NCBI GenBank assembly: GCA_033026295.1
Contig: CM065189.1
Location: 9,367,203 to 9,431,202, forward strand
Direction: 5' to 3'
Length of the DNA stretch: 64,000 nt
From: Channa striata
Taxonomy: Eukaryota; Chordata; Actinopteri; Anabantiformes; Channidae
The translations under genes were made by a program, and so were the position numbers. The notes below the pieces were generated by a model, which saw only the letters and a list, made by a program, of their open reading frames with translations, did no database searches and was not told the DNA's origin. This document shows positions 48,601-61,919 of the stretch, piece after piece (positions within the stretch are counted from its first letter, which is position 1; the number at the start of each line of letters is the position of its first letter).

Positions 48601-51600
48601 AAGTAAGTGCTGATGTCAGCAGCGTGTGAGGAAGCCGAATTCCACACACACTGCCAGCTTTGTGTGTGTGTGTTTGTGTTTACAGCAACAGAATCTATCT
48701 ACTCCATATCTATGGTCCTGAGCCTGCATAATCATATCAGCACTGATCAAAAAAGCCACACATGTTGCACACTATCTATTTGGAAGCTGGATTTATTGCA
48801 TCTAACTTATCCCTTGGGGAGCTTTGTAAATGTGTGTGTGTGTGTGTGTGTGTTTGTATCAATACTTATCTAAAGTCCCCTGTGTTCCAGGCCTAGTTGG
48901 TGTAATGCAAGCTGATCCTAATCTTTTTTTTCCTCAGTCTCTTCTCCAAGCAAAGAAACCAAACTACAATGATAGGGTTGGGGTCATTTCCTCTTGCTAA
49001 TGGCTACTAATAGCTTGTGCTACAGATAATCTGTGTCTAATGATGTGGTCAGCAGCCTTTCGCACGAGTTCTGGGCTAGTCCCACTTTTGTCAATATGGG
49101 CTTAAGTCAAAACCTTCTTGGCTGCCAAATGTCTGGTGCTGAACAGTTTGCAAGCTGGTTAACTAGAAAGACAGAATGACTACAATAGGATGCCGGGAAT
49201 GTGTGGATAAAAGAAATGTCAGAACAGTTATACAGAGAATTGTGTAGTTTGAAAGATCTTTTTCTTTTTATTCCAAAAGATGTTGTACTATGTTCCTGGC
49301 AGTGCAGGTCTACTGTTGTTCAAGCAGGATGTCTTGGTGTAAAAAAAGCAAGTATCTACTTTATGCTGCCGTGTAATAGTTAGTGTATAGATGATGAACC
49401 ATCGATCATCCACGGCATTCGATCGATTTATAGCAAATCCTTCTTTGTAAAGACAGAGGGGACTGAGGCTACTGGAGCAGAAAGGGGAGGGTGGTTCTCC
49501 TGAGCATCCAAAAAGGTGCAGGGACACAGAAGTTCAAGAAAAGAGAAACACGACTGACAGTTCTTCTTCTACCTCTGACCTGTTGCCCTTCCAGCCACCA
49601 GACATCTTCTGCTTCTTCCCTTTCCTGACCCACTTGCTCTTACTGCCCCCACCTGTACGTCCGGCAACTTGCTTCGACTACTATATTTTAAAACGCTAAG
49701 GTAATTTAGGTGGTTTTAACCTGTTTGATTGTTGATCCATTTGCTCATAAATTCTCCCAACAATTTAGGATATGATCTGGGTTTTGCACTAGAGGACTCA
49801 CAGGATAAAGGCTGGATAAACCCAAGAGTCTCTCACTTGGACATTTGTGACTCACATACTCCATCTCCAGATAATGTCCGGAGAATTTCAGGATTCCAGT
49901 TTGTGTGTGAAAGAGGCTTCGTTTGTCAGACATTTGTTGTCGACCTTTGTTCATGTCCAGCAATTTGACCCAAATTTGACTCTACTGAAAACCATCCAAC
50001 TAATTTAAGTGGATCTAATCACAGCTCACCTAGTCTAATCCTAATCAGGGTTGTAGAAGTAACATGCTTATGGTAATTTGTGTTGCTTCCACTGCATCAC
50101 TGGAGTGACAAGCTAAAATTACTCTGAGGCAGTTTTCTAAAGTCAGGAAACTGCTGACCTTTATCCATTCTGCACAGCTCTCCATTTTGCATTGGTAAAA
50201 AGTACAACAATTGTCTAGGTTACTTGGGGCAACAGGGCATGGAGTGGGTCAGATGGATTTTAGTACAAAGCATGGCCTTTTGCGCTACACTCTGTGAATT
50301 TTGAATACAAACTGATCATTACAGATTGATTTTATTTCTTTCCACATCTCAACAGTAGCTGGAAATTCAAATAAGAAGGCATACCCGTTCTGTTTAGATT
50401 CAAGGGCTGGATCCTTCAAAGTCTTCATCCTAAAGCAAATACGGTGTTTTAAGGGTCCTACAAGGTCCATCCCAAGGCCTTTTTTTCAGAGTCACAACCA
50501 GTATATCTTTCACAACCAAAACCTGATAATCCATTTTGCACTTACAGTAGCAGCTCATGTAATGAATCATTCAGAAGACCCCTGTCATCTCATCACTGTA
50601 TGAAATCGACGATGCATTTCTAATAAAATGGTCATTGATCATAAATTATATGAACTAAATTAATAAGAACCTTAACATGATGTAGACAGATATACAGTAC
50701 ATGAATTAAATATTCATACGATTAAAGTATAATTAATATTAATCTTCAGTTCAGCAGTTTAGACTTTTGACTGAGGGTAGGTTGGAAAACAGGGTCCTCC
50801 TTGGTGCACAATGCACGCTACCTAATTTGACCCCTGTAAATATTATCTTATCAAACCTGCAGCACATTATACTTTGTATTATCTGCACTCCATTTGGATA
50901 AAAGTTGAGCGGCTGCAGACACAGGATGAAAAAAGTGGCAAAGTTTTGTGATGCCTTAATCTTGAGGACACATTGCCACAGTGATTTATGAGAGTTAGGG
51001 CTAAGTGTGCCTCTACGTGAATGACTGTGTGTGTTTGTGAACAAGGTTGCTCTCTACTTTTAAAGTCATGCCACCAGCCGTCCGTCTCTGCATCCAAGGC
51101 TTCTCGTTGGAGCCAAACAGATGCGCACCGGCAACATTTTGAAATTCCCCCAGTCTCTAAAGCATGAATTGCCATGTGGGATTGTGTGACTACTGTTAGT
51201 TTAGGTTTCAAAGGACCACATATATCATATATATGTATATATATTTTTTTTTCACACAGTGGATTTAGAAGTTGTGATGCTCTGTAAAACCACTTCAGGT
51301 ATTTTCTAAATCAAATTCTGCTCAGACGTCTGTAAACACTGATAAGAGATAAGATTGCTGTGGATCTGTGTTTGGGTGTGTGGGCCAGAGAAAGAGTTGA
51401 TATTAAAAATGACTTTAATTGATTGTCCTCTTTCCAGTAGCTGATAAACACTGTTAGATACTGGATAGTGACTAAAAGTCCATTGTAGTATTTCCAGTCC
51501 TTTTCTCTACCCTGTTCAGAATTTACATCCTTGTGTACCCTCTGAAATTAGATCCATTGTGGCCATTTTTAAAGCGAATAAGCCACGTATCCAGCTACAG

Positions 51601-52257
51601 TATGATGAAAGAATATGTCCAGGTTATTTCCACTTGGTTCTCATTTTGAAGTTTTGCACATTGTTCTTTTAGCAGTAAGCAGTACGTTGATCACATTAGT
51701 GTTAAACTGAACCCCAGCGCAGCCAAACAAAAGAGAAAATTGAGAAAAATTGTAAAATTACCCAGTCTGTTTATCATCCATCACATTTCATAGACCGACA
51801 CTGACTTTTAACCTCTCTACCACAGAACCTACAGTGGCTCTGTGCACTCTTTTCATCTTCAATAAAGAGTTATTCAGCATTTCAGAGAGAAGTCCCTGGT
51901 TGGGTTAAACAGACTGCGGTTGGGTCAGATGTTGTACAACTTTTGTAGTGTTCAGTGCAACAGTAAGAGCGATATCGATTGAGGCTGGTATCTACTTAGT
52001 GTAGAGGAAAAATCCACCATGGCAAACTATAAACTAGCATCATAGATAAGCTGATGCTTATCTATATGCTGGACTCACTTACTGTAAATCCCCACACTAA
52101 CTCAAAAATGTAGTCTTGTAAAAATGTAATCACAGTCTTTTGTTCTGTTTTAATCAAACCATAGCAAAATTTAGCATCTGCTGTAGCCGGTTGCCTGGCC
52201 ATTAGGTTCATGTACACTTGAACAATAAGTTTATTTTTCGCATTTAGTCTCTGTACA
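45641..52257. other. 6.6 kb non-coding; (TG)n at 48830-48853; TA-rich run at 51221-51247
   Basis: I found no transposase, LINE or family A/B match and no exon-like frame. Stretches near 46.4-46.8 kb and 50.2-50.5 kb have a texture like old repeats but could not be assigned. The 97- and 110-codon minus-strand frames at 50.75-51.21 kb have no recognisable domain. Confidence 0.5.
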
Positions 52258-52575
52258 CCATTCATCATCTGTAACCACTTATCCTGATTAGGGTCGCAGG
52301 GGGCTCAAGCCAGTCCCAGCTGTACAACCTGGACAGGTCGCCGGTCTAACGTAGGGCCAATACAAAAATCAGAAAAACCAGCAGACAACCGTTCACACCG
52401 AGCAATTTCGAGTCACCAGTTTACCTAACATGCATGTTATGGGCTTTGAGAAACCCACACAAAAGCACAGGGAGAACATACAACAGCCACACAAAAAGGC
52501 CACAGCTGGCTGAAGATTCTAGCCAGGGACCTTCTAGCTCTGATGTGGCAGCATTAACCATTCATGGTCCCCTTT
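52258..52575 (-). mobile_element. Family A repeat, nearly full length, minus strand
   Basis: Reads, in complement order: a worn tail 'accattcatcatctgtaacc', then 'gggtcgcagggggctcaagc', 'ccagtcccagctgtacaacc', 'gacaggtcgccggtctaacg', the core 'ccagtttacctaacatgcat' (52418), 'aaacccacacaaaagcacag', 'ggagaacatacaac' and a head-side block 'agccagggaccttctagctc'. Length of about 315 bp and block order match the plus-strand copy at 2264. It is the most complete member in the window. Confidence 0.75.
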
Positions 52576-55500
52576 TTCAACCACTGCATTGAATTTGAAA
52601 CGAAACGCACAACATGCGAGTCACCTTTACTTCAAGGGGTTTGATAAAAGTCAGCGAAATGTTGCAAAACTGATCAGGGGCAGCTTCATATTTCTCATGG
52701 ATAATGATCAATACATACAGACAAAGCTAAACAAGAGTTGAAAAGAAATTGGATATTCTTCACTGGTGAAGTCCGTCACCCGATCTCAGCCCAATCGAGC
52801 AGCTTTTCACTTACTAAGCAGCTGAAAATGTGTGTGAATGTAGTTTCTGTAAATTCGGTGGTAACTCATTAGCAGGGGGGATACACAACAGCAAAAGGAA
52901 ACATGGAAAAACAAAAAGGATGGAAGGAATGATAATGATGCAAGTTAACAAATAAGATCTATTAATTGTAGTTTTTCAGAAATAGTGACTGGTAGAATTT
53001 AATATATTTTAAAGACTAAGCTGGTCTGAAAACTAAAGGACAAACACTTGGAAGTTCAGACTGTTTCTAGTGCTTGATAGTCTGACAGGACTGACAACTG
53101 AGTAGACTGTGGCCACAACACTGAAGAACTGTTTGGGGCAGCAACAAACCTGCAAATCTCCTGACAATAGAAGTGGCAACAATGTTCCGTAAAGTTCCTG
53201 GATGGAGAGGTGTACGGAGAAAACAGTGAACAAAGCTTCCTGCTTGTAACCTGAACATACTCTTTCGTCAGGTGTCTGTTGTCAATATCAGTCGCTTAGA
53301 TTAAACTTGTGCAAAAATCTTCATGAGTATGACTGGCAGCAACTGTTCTCACAACTAGACTAGAAGCTATAATGACATTTGTGCCGACTGTACCAGACTG
53401 GGACTGTGTCGGTCCAACTGGGTCCAATGACTAAATCCCAATTATAATAAGCTGTACAATTGTTAAAAATATGCAAATATGAGACTGCAGCCTTTCCATC
53501 TACCTTTCTACAAGGAACAAAGTAAGGAAAATAATATTATTGTAAAATCCTAATAAGCTTTGACAGATAACTCAAACTGTTTAGTGAGGGACCAGTTTAT
53601 CTTTGTACTCCAAAAATTGCACATTTATGTTTGCAGTGGCTGCAAAGTGAATCTTGTCCAGTATTACAAGAGTTGGCTGTTGAGTCCACGTGGCTTTCGT
53701 GGCAAGCCCACCAGCCTGCTCAATTACTCAGTGTGAATCCCCTGGGTCTGAGTTCATACATTAATACCCAGTCATTCATTAGTGTAAGCAGCATGTCTGG
53801 ATATAATCCCTTCTCTCTAGTGTTTCCTTTTTTATCACCAGCTCTGTATCACTTTCCCTGGCACTAATGTTCAGGTGAAGTATTAGAACATGCAAATGTC
53901 TTTGAGCAAGGAAATTCATCACTCATCGTTTTTCACTAGAGTACTGTACGAACTCAAGTTTATTTATCTGGCAAGTTCTCTGTCCTGAGCTGTAGCTACC
54001 GCATTCAATTTCACTCGACTAAATTCCATTCACATTGTGTTCATGCAACGATTCACCTGAAAATTACCTCAGTGGAAGGGATTGTCCAATAGCTTAAACC
54101 GGAGGTTCTTGTGCTGTTATTGCAGCAGCTGTGAGATAGTAAGTTGTAGTTTGACAGTGAACATTTTTAATTAAAGTTGTTCTTAAAAACAATGTTATGC
54201 AACTGTAAGAATTTAATGAAGTTGTAAACAACCATAACTGTAATACATAAGAGGCAGGAATATAATAAAGAATGAACTCAATCAACCTGCTGGTTTGCAT
54301 AGAAAAACGGGGGGAACCAAGATGATGTTAATTTTCGGCACTTTTTGTGAAGCTAAACCCCTTTAACTCATCCCACTCATCAGATATAACAGGACAGAGA
54401 ATCGCAAACCTCAATTGTGGTACATCAGACAACAGCTTGCTGAGTTTTCTACAGCTATAGAAAACTACACAAAAGAAGGGTGATTCAAAGGAAAGAGACA
54501 TTGGTGCGTTGAGACCGGGGTTTCACAGGGCAGTAATTGGTCAAATGTACAAGAATTCTTCCAGTGTTTTTTTCTTTCCTTAAATGTGTAATGATTGGAC
54601 AAAAATACTAATTTCAACACGAGAATTTTAAAGTTTGCAGCACTAGTTAAAGAAGACTAGAGTCTGTGCAGCGGTGCAAATCAGTGAGCAGGACAGCTTT
54701 ATGACAGTACTGGGTTTAAGCCATTAGTAATGAAATATGTTGCATCGCTTCATCTGTCTGTTGAAATAATATATTTTTGTCATTCAGACATAGGTGTCTT
54801 TTATGTTGATGTTCCCTATTCAGACATTAGACAACATTTACTGGAAAAAAAACCCTGATGCTTACAAGTGATTTGACAGCCAGTACATGAAAAAGAGCAG
54901 GGAGACAGTGTGTTTTAAAATCCTCTCGAACGCAGCATCATTAATGGATTGTAAGACAGTGTGGTTGAAGCCTTGATTGAAGGGCGGGTAGTATGGCTCT
55001 TTTTGATTCCTTTTTAATACAATTGTCTGGCCTTGCCTTGACGACACATCCCCACATTAATTTAGCCATCCATCCATTAACAGTTAATGGATGATACCAA
55101 ACCACAAGATATATAGCAACGCTGTAATATGAAATCGACTATATCATGATAACAAGCCAAAACATTGTCTTTATCATTAACACAGTACATGTGCTTTGTA
55201 GCTGTATTCTATAAACGTTTTTCAGCTGCTTGCACTTTATTAATTAGATTTAATTGTGGCAGCTACATCTAAAAGCAAATAACACATTTTTCTCTGCTCT
55301 ACATACATTCACATTATTTTACACATTTCATACTCTAGTTTACCCCCTTTTTTATACAGATGAATCAGTAGGACAGTAAACAGGAGTGGCTTCACTAACC
55401 CAGGCAGAAGCAGGCTCAGATTGGGCTGGTCCACAATTATTTTAGTATTCGACGTGCCGACCCTTCTCACATGGTATTGGTTTTGTGCTGAGTTTGACCC

Positions 55501-55599
55501 CGAGACATGATTAATGTGAAATAAAACTGAAAGCGGATATTGGTTGGCTTCAAAGTTGCCAACTAATTGGTCGTTGTTACAGTATTTGACAATGACTTT
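52576..55599. other. 3 kb non-coding with a perfect short hairpin at 55071-55093
   Basis: CATCCATTAAC and GTTAATGGATG form an exact 11-bp inverted repeat around one A (55071-55093), preceded by CCATC. It may be two head-to-head remnants of TGGA-tailed repeats. The rest shows no recognised feature. Confidence 0.5.
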
Positions 55600-55832
55600 T
55601 GATATTGTTAATGTTTTATGGTAAGTTTACCCGAAAAGCACATTTAGACATATTTAACCAGAAGCACTTACCCCTAGTAAAAGTCAGGTTCAACTTAAAA
55701 GTACAAAAGTCAAGTAATACATTCAATCATTGAAATTCTCAGTTACTTACTTTTACTTAAACAGATAGTTTCGTGTGGTTGTGTGTTTTATTTAAATGCC
55801 TTTTTTTGAGTACTTGGTCCACCACTGGCCTG
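55600..55832. mobile_element. Possible end of an hAT-type non-autonomous element
   Basis: 'aaaagtacaaaagtcaagta', 'cttacttttacttaaacag' and the end 'gagtacttggtccaccactg' resemble a frequent teleost DNA-transposon end (start CAGTGGTGGA, with GTACTT-rich subterminal repeats). The opposite terminus and target duplication were not found. Assignment is from memory and weak. Confidence 0.3.
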
Positions 55833-56559
55833 CTCTGGGGATGAAGCTTTCCTGGACTGTAGGGGCAGGAAGGTCACGACTGTACAGGAGTTCTGTAAGC
55901 ATAGCAGTTATATAACAATTCACTTCCTGTATAATCATTAATATCAGCATAATGGTGATAAATAGGGCAATAATGTCTGCAGACACCGTGGTGGTGAGAA
56001 TTCACGCGGCCCCATTGCTAAATAAATCTAATAGAGAGCCCTGATTAGTTAAATTTCCATTAATTCTTGTGACTGAAACTGTGTGCTCTTTTATTGGTGC
56101 GTTAACCTGGTGGGAAGGCCGGAGAACACATTTGTTATATGCCTCCTTTACATGCACCCCTGCTCATCTGCATTGGTATGGATGGGACATAGAGAAAAGA
56201 AAGAGATGGGTCAGCATTACTTAACACACTTATTTAAATGCACATTCGGTTTCAGTCTTAAATACACACATAAGGCTCAGGCACACAAACACATTAATAT
56301 ATTACTTCACATGTCTCGTCTGCCATAACTTTTAGAAATAATCCTTTGACGATGGCGTGCATGTTTTTGTGTGTGTGCCTGAATGAGCGCGGTTTGTATG
56401 TGTGTGTGTGTGTACAGTATGTGCGTGTTTCGCATATTGTGAATCCTCTGTCAGCACATCGTGTCAGAGGCTGGCTAGGACTTCCAGAAATGCAGGCACA
56501 AGCATATCTTATTTGGATTATGTATAAAACACTGATAGAGGCCGTCTGCTCGCATCAAT
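55833..56559. other. Non-coding, short TG run at 56397-56412
   Basis: The part at 55985-56080 is repeat-free with CTGATTAG and CCATTAATTC words. No gene-like frame. Confidence 0.45.
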
Positions 56560-56945
56560 CAGGAGAGCGAGAGACAGAGAGGCAAAGGGAGTGGAAGAGT
56601 GAGTGACGGGGTGTGTAGGCATGTAGAGTGAGATGGAAAAGGGGATCTGAAGGTGTAGGGTAGACCTGGTTGAGTGTGTATACAAGTACAGAAACGCTTA
56701 AATATGCAGAGGGGAAGTATAGATCGGAGGAGCGATGGGAGCTTAAGATTCAAAGAGTGTGCAGGGAAAAGGGAGGAGCGAGATTAACAAAGGTGAGGTG
56801 GTGCATGAGAAATTGGTGTATGGGGTGGTAGATTTATCACAGAAATAGAGGGATGAAAGCCGAGAAAGGAAGACGCAGAGCGATGGGAAAGAGGGATGGG
56901 GAGGGGAGGAGAGGGGAAGGGTAGCCGGGAGGGCTTGATTGATGG
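56560..56945. repeat. Polypurine-rich tract
   Basis: About 385 bp of A/G-rich plus strand, with a (TG)14 array 85 bp downstream. Three overlapping minus-strand frames (108-141 codons) arise from the tract plus the TG array and are not genes. Confidence 0.75.
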
Positions 56946-57027
56946 GCTGTAGACAGGGCCTGCCATTCTCTGGAGCAGAACCACTCCAGCACTGGACACA
57001 TGCCAGACACTGCAGCCCTGGAGAACC

Positions 57028-57030
<3 letters not shown>

Positions 57031-57058
<28 letters not shown>
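57031..57058. repeat. (TG)14 microsatellite
   Basis: Uninterrupted TG units. Surrounding sequence to about 57.4 kb keeps a loose TG/CA richness. Confidence 0.97.
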
Positions 57059-57059
<1 letters not shown>

Positions 57060-57209
57060 ATTTCTGCAACTGTGTATATGAATGAGCATGTGCAGTTTGT
57101 GTGCGTGTCTATGTAAAGGTCGTCTGCCACCATGTGATGACGCAGACACTTGCTGCGAAGGGCTGCAGAAACAGGTGTGTGTGACAACTGTACTTTTTTT
57201 TCTTAACAT

Positions 57210-57229
57210 TGTGTGTGTGTGTGTGTGTG
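57210..57229. repeat. (TG)10 microsatellite
   Basis: Short uninterrupted TG array. Confidence 0.95.
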
Positions 57230-58259
57230 CTCATCTAGATTCAGACTGTGTGCTTTGTGTCTATGCATGCTGTGTTAGAACATTAAGGCGTGTTTATGCA
57301 CGTATGTCAAAGCATACAGTGCATGGATGTGTGTTTATGTAAATGTGTGCAGCTGTGTGCATGGATGAATATGTGTTTCTCGCAGCAGGTGTATTCTCCA
57401 GGTAGTTCACCACAGACCGGTCAGTCTTTCACTTAATCTCCAATATTATATTCAGACAGGCAGCCTATATTCCATTTTTGGCATGTCCCCTTAGGAAGCA
57501 GATTGCCTTGATCAAATGCAGACAGGAAAGAAGAAAAATCAAATAAATCAATGTTTGGAAATATGAATTAAACTAAAGCAGAGTTGGTCTGAAATTAAAT
57601 TTAAATCACAATGCTCAGCCTGAGTTTGGGCGCTGTGGTTAAATAAGGAAGCTCTACAGTAATTCCAGCTGAATTTCAGCATCAAATAGAAACCTAGTGA
57701 AACAGCACAGAAAAACAGCATTTGCACATCAGTGTTAATTTTGCTTATTAAAATTTTTCCCCATGAAAAGAAACTCACCACACAGGATTATTTTTTTGTT
57801 TGTTTGTTTTTTGCTTTTTCTTTTTCAAACACAGTCCAGACATCGCAGAACTGGAAGGGCCTTCTGGATTGTGTAAGCTTTCAAATTTTCTGGATATACA
57901 GTCTGGATATACTCTAATTAATATCTAGTTAATATCTCTAGCAGCTAAATTCAACCCTGTGTCGTGAAAGTGTTCTACATAGATGGCACTTGTGTGGATT
58001 GACATGTGCGATGTCAAGACTGCTCAGAAACCCTCTACGGTCATATTTATAGGCATTTACATAATGATTAAAAAGTATTCAAATTTCCTTTAATTTCCAG
58101 CAGCACTCCAACGTAACATCACCCTGCAGCTCACTAGTTTAAATATGAATTACAGTACATAACCACAATAACCATTACAGGTAGACTAAAGTTACTACAC
58201 TGTAAATCATTGCAGCTAACCCTATTGGTGTGAACAAAATAGTGTCTTTCCCCAAACTG
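57230..58259. other. Non-coding, nothing recognised
   Basis: AT-rich. A TTTG repeat run lies at about 57796-57809. Confidence 0.5.
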
Positions 58260-59268
58260 TTTATTTACAGTCACGTGCAAAGGTCAGTATCATCTCTTTT
58301 AATTTAGTTTTTTAATTTTGTGTGTTAATAAATAAGTAATAAATATCATCTGATCGTAGAGGTTCTTAGTAGAAGGCGAAGGCAACCGCAAGCCAACACA
58401 TCCCTTCAATCTGGAGAAGGGCATAGTTCAACATTCTACAGTGACAAAGATTATTCAGAAGTGAAAAGCATTCAGTCCCCAATCTTCCCACGAATGGACG
58501 TCCCAGCACATTACCAAGGTCAGACCGTACAATGCTAAGAGAAATACAAAAAAACCCAAGAGCTGCATCTTTTTACAGGCGTCACTGAACACAGTAAATG
58601 TTAGTCGGTAGGAGCTCAGCTAGAAGAAGTCTAAACAAGTACGGTTTGTTGCCAGGAGAAAGCCTTAAAGCATGAGATTCACAAAACTGCATCTGAACAA
58701 ACCACCAGACTTCTAAAACAATGTCCAAAGAACAGAGGAGACCAAAGTGGACTTTTTTTGGCCTTAATGCTCAACGTCACCTTTCATGAAAACCAGGATC
58801 TGGACACTTTGCAGTTACTGGGTCGACCATGAATCCTCTCTATACCCGAATATTCTAGAGCTATATTTGAAGCTGAAGCTTGGGCGAAATTAGGTCAGCA
58901 GGACAATGATACTGGTGATCAAGTGCACCAGTAAATCTAAATCAGAGTAGCTGAAAATGAAAGAATCAAGGTTTTTGAATGGCCCAGTCAAAGTCCACAC
59001 TTCAGCCCAATTGAAATGCCCTGGCAGGACCTTGACAGAGCTGTGCATGAGCAAATTCCCCAAAACACCAATGAATTGTAGCAATCTTGTGCAGTGTAAT
59101 GGGCCAGAATTCCTCCCCGATGATACGAGACACTGATAAAGTCATACAGGAAACAATTACTTCAAGCGACTGCTGCTAAAGGTCAGTCTACAAGCTATTG
59201 AATCATGGGGAACTTGCCCACGTTTCATTTTCAAATAAATGATGGCACCGTCTGATGTTGTTTTTGAC
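58260..59268 (+). pseudogene. Tc1-like transposon with degenerate transposase
   Basis: The sequence is colinear with a common teleost Tc1 element through most of its transposase. Landmarks are STVTKIIQK (about 58437-58463), FSPQSSHEWTSQ, ETKV (58738-58749), QQDND (58896-58910) and WPSQSPHFSPIEMPW (58980-59024), followed by DLDRAVHEQIP. The first catalytic Asp is Glu (codon 58735-58737, TEETKV). The second Asp (58902-58904) and the Glu of PIEM (59013-59015) are kept. About 100 bp that should carry the KHGGG...WGCF block are missing between about 58790 and 58800. Stops and frame changes elsewhere make it inactive. The 3' flank ends near 59268 in an AATAAATGATGG region. Terminal inverted repeats were not clearly resolved. 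Confidence 0.85.
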
Positions 59269-61919
59269 TAAAACTACCACCTGCAATGATCAAATGATAT
59301 GTATTATGGTTTTTATATGTTTCACTTTTGCATGTAAGATTTTGTGGTTTACAGTTTGCAGACTTTTTTTTACATAGGCTAAGTACAGGTAACACTGTAC
59401 TACTCACAACCTCTAAATTAAAACATGCACATCTATTAAAAATTCTTCTAACTACAGACTTTATTTCTGGCATTAAAAAAATTATAAACCTAAAGACTGG
59501 ACAAGGGAACCGGGCAGTCTTTAGGTTTGGCTGGAGACTGCAACAAACATAGAAATAAATATGGTTTTATGACTCATCTATGGCTCTCTTTTCCCAATGG
59601 CACTTTTAAATTTTCATACCAAATTGTTTTAACGTTTTTGTAACTTGAGTGTTTAGACCTCAGAGCAGTTGTTTAAGGTTAGAGCGATACTGCAGTCTGG
59701 TTTAGTAAAAACTACATTTAATAGACACTTCACACAAAACGTTTTTATTTACCTAAAAAAAAATATACCTTGGTCAATCATAGAGCATAGTGCTTTTGTG
59801 ACCATACCACACAAAGGATTTTGCAGTTGAACTCGGTCTGTAGCGTGACAGTCGTGTGCTTTGTTTGCCTACCATCCACTTCTTGTGCTTTGCTTTCCAG
59901 AAATAAATGTTGAGCTTTGTTTGTTCAGAAACATTTGTTGCTTTGGTCCATACCTACACTGATCATTTTCCTATAAAAACATATTTGTATTTGCAGTTTA
60001 GTTGTATGGAAATGTAATTTCTAGTAGACAAGGTTGTTTCAGTAAAAACACTACAATAGCAGGTCCTCATTAAAGAGTAAATGGCCACAGAATTCCCCAG
60101 CTCCTGTAATGTTATGACACAATGCATTTGTTTTTCATTCTATATTTCATTCTTTTTCATGTTTTGTTTGCGTAATTTAAGCATCTAATGAAATCATAAC
60201 ATATGAATTTGTGTTCCTAACTCGATACTGTATTTAATATTTATATATATCCTCCGGCAGAAGAGATCTAAAAGAGAAGCCGTACCTTTGGCGTGCATTC
60301 AGTCAGCCAGAAGAACAGCACTGCAGTCTTCAGAGCACAGTTTTTGTAATCGAAGATAACAATTTCAAAAATTTATTGCAAAATGATCACGATCGAGGTG
60401 TTACTGTAAGACTAACTAACCTCTAGGAGACTATGAATAAAACCTTGGGTTGATGCACAGCAGCTGCAGCAGACATAACACAATCGCCTAGTAGAGTAGT
60501 GTCCAGTGTTAAGAGAAACTCTTTGGTGCTTCGTAGTCGAAAGATGTGATGTGAATCATGCGACATGTTGATCATTTTTATTTATTACCCTATGGTAAGT
60601 TAAAGCCTCATGCTTCTCTGCGTCGCTGTACCTACACTGCGATTATTGCACAGTCTAAATTCATGATTTTTGACTGCCTACAACAAAAAATACATTGAAC
60701 GCAGCTGTGATTTGTGTTATTGTAAAGGACGTCATGGTAGTTGAGGCCCAGAGCTGCAGTTTCAGCAGCCGCCTGCCTCACTATGTGGGGGTGCTGTTCC
60801 AACACAGAGATGACTGTCATACACCTACAGAATATGTGTGTTATGGTTTAAGATCTGTTGACCCTAGTCAGTATGAATTTATGTTTATTTATAAGAGCAA
60901 AAAATCAATAGTATTTATTTTTTTATTTTTAGGTCTGTACAAACTTGACCACACCACAACAGTAACACTGACCTCAGTGACCTACAGTCTTTTAATCCAA
61001 CACAGATACTTTTAGATTTATTCACCTAGTTCACCTCCTCTTTTAAACCCGTCTTTCTTCCATAAATCTCTCTCTCTGGCATATGCTCATCCTACTTATA
61101 GATATTCACCACTTTTAGCAGCCTCCAGCCATTAAAATATGTTGCCTCTTTGTATTTGAGCTGCTAAGGAGCAGGAATCACAAGCTTCTGTAAACAGCTT
61201 AGTTAATTTGATAGGGGACAATGTTTAATCAAAGAATAACCAGTGAATAGAATACACAGGGAACCGATTTGATTAACATAAAGATAAAACCAAAGTAGCG
61301 CCTTTCCTTTTGATGTGCTTTTCTCCTTGAAAAAACAGCCCCTGTTAAAATAAAAAAGGCCTAATGGGAATTTCAGTGCTTTTGTATTTTGATCAAAATG
61401 AAGGTTGTTAATGTGTAGCAATAGCAAATGAGAGCGGGGGGAAAAAAAGGAAAGTGCCCTTTCATAGCTAAATTAAAATTTTAAGCGCTGCTAAATGCAT
61501 TTCGGTGCCCACCCGTTGAGCAGGCATTTCTGCAAGTAATTATGTTCTGACCCTTTATGAACCTGCGCTTCATCTTTAGCTTTTATTCCATCTTGTTTCA
61601 TTTCTTGATCAACCCCTAGCCAAGCCCTCCCACATCTTTCTAACCCAAACTCTACCTTCTACGTCCTCCTTTTCCTTCTGAAAAGGAGAGAAGGAGGATG
61701 TAGGCAGAGGTCACCCATGAAGACAACTTCATTTTTATTCATGCGCTCATTCATGTGAAGAGCTCTCTGATTCCACTTCCTGGAAATTGCAGCTTTTGTG
61801 TTTTGGTAATTACTCATGCAAACACAAATGACAATAAGTCTCCTGCATCCGCTGTTCATGAAACACTGTCGTAACGATTTTCTCCGGGAGAGAAAGGAGA
61901 TCTTCGATAAAGTAGTATA
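59269..61919. other. 2.7 kb non-coding, nothing firmly recognised
   Basis: AT-rich, repeat-poor. The 61.44-61.60 kb part is repeat-free and well mixed in composition but has no decisive motif. No exon-like frame. Confidence 0.5.

Noticed and set aside
49729..49968. Pair of overlapping 72-79-codon frames on opposite strands
   Set aside because: Mutual shadows without domains or splice-site context.
56784..57209. 141-codon minus-strand frame and two overlapping frames
   Set aside because: They are translations of a purine tract and a TG array (Thr-His repeats, Ser/Pro runs).
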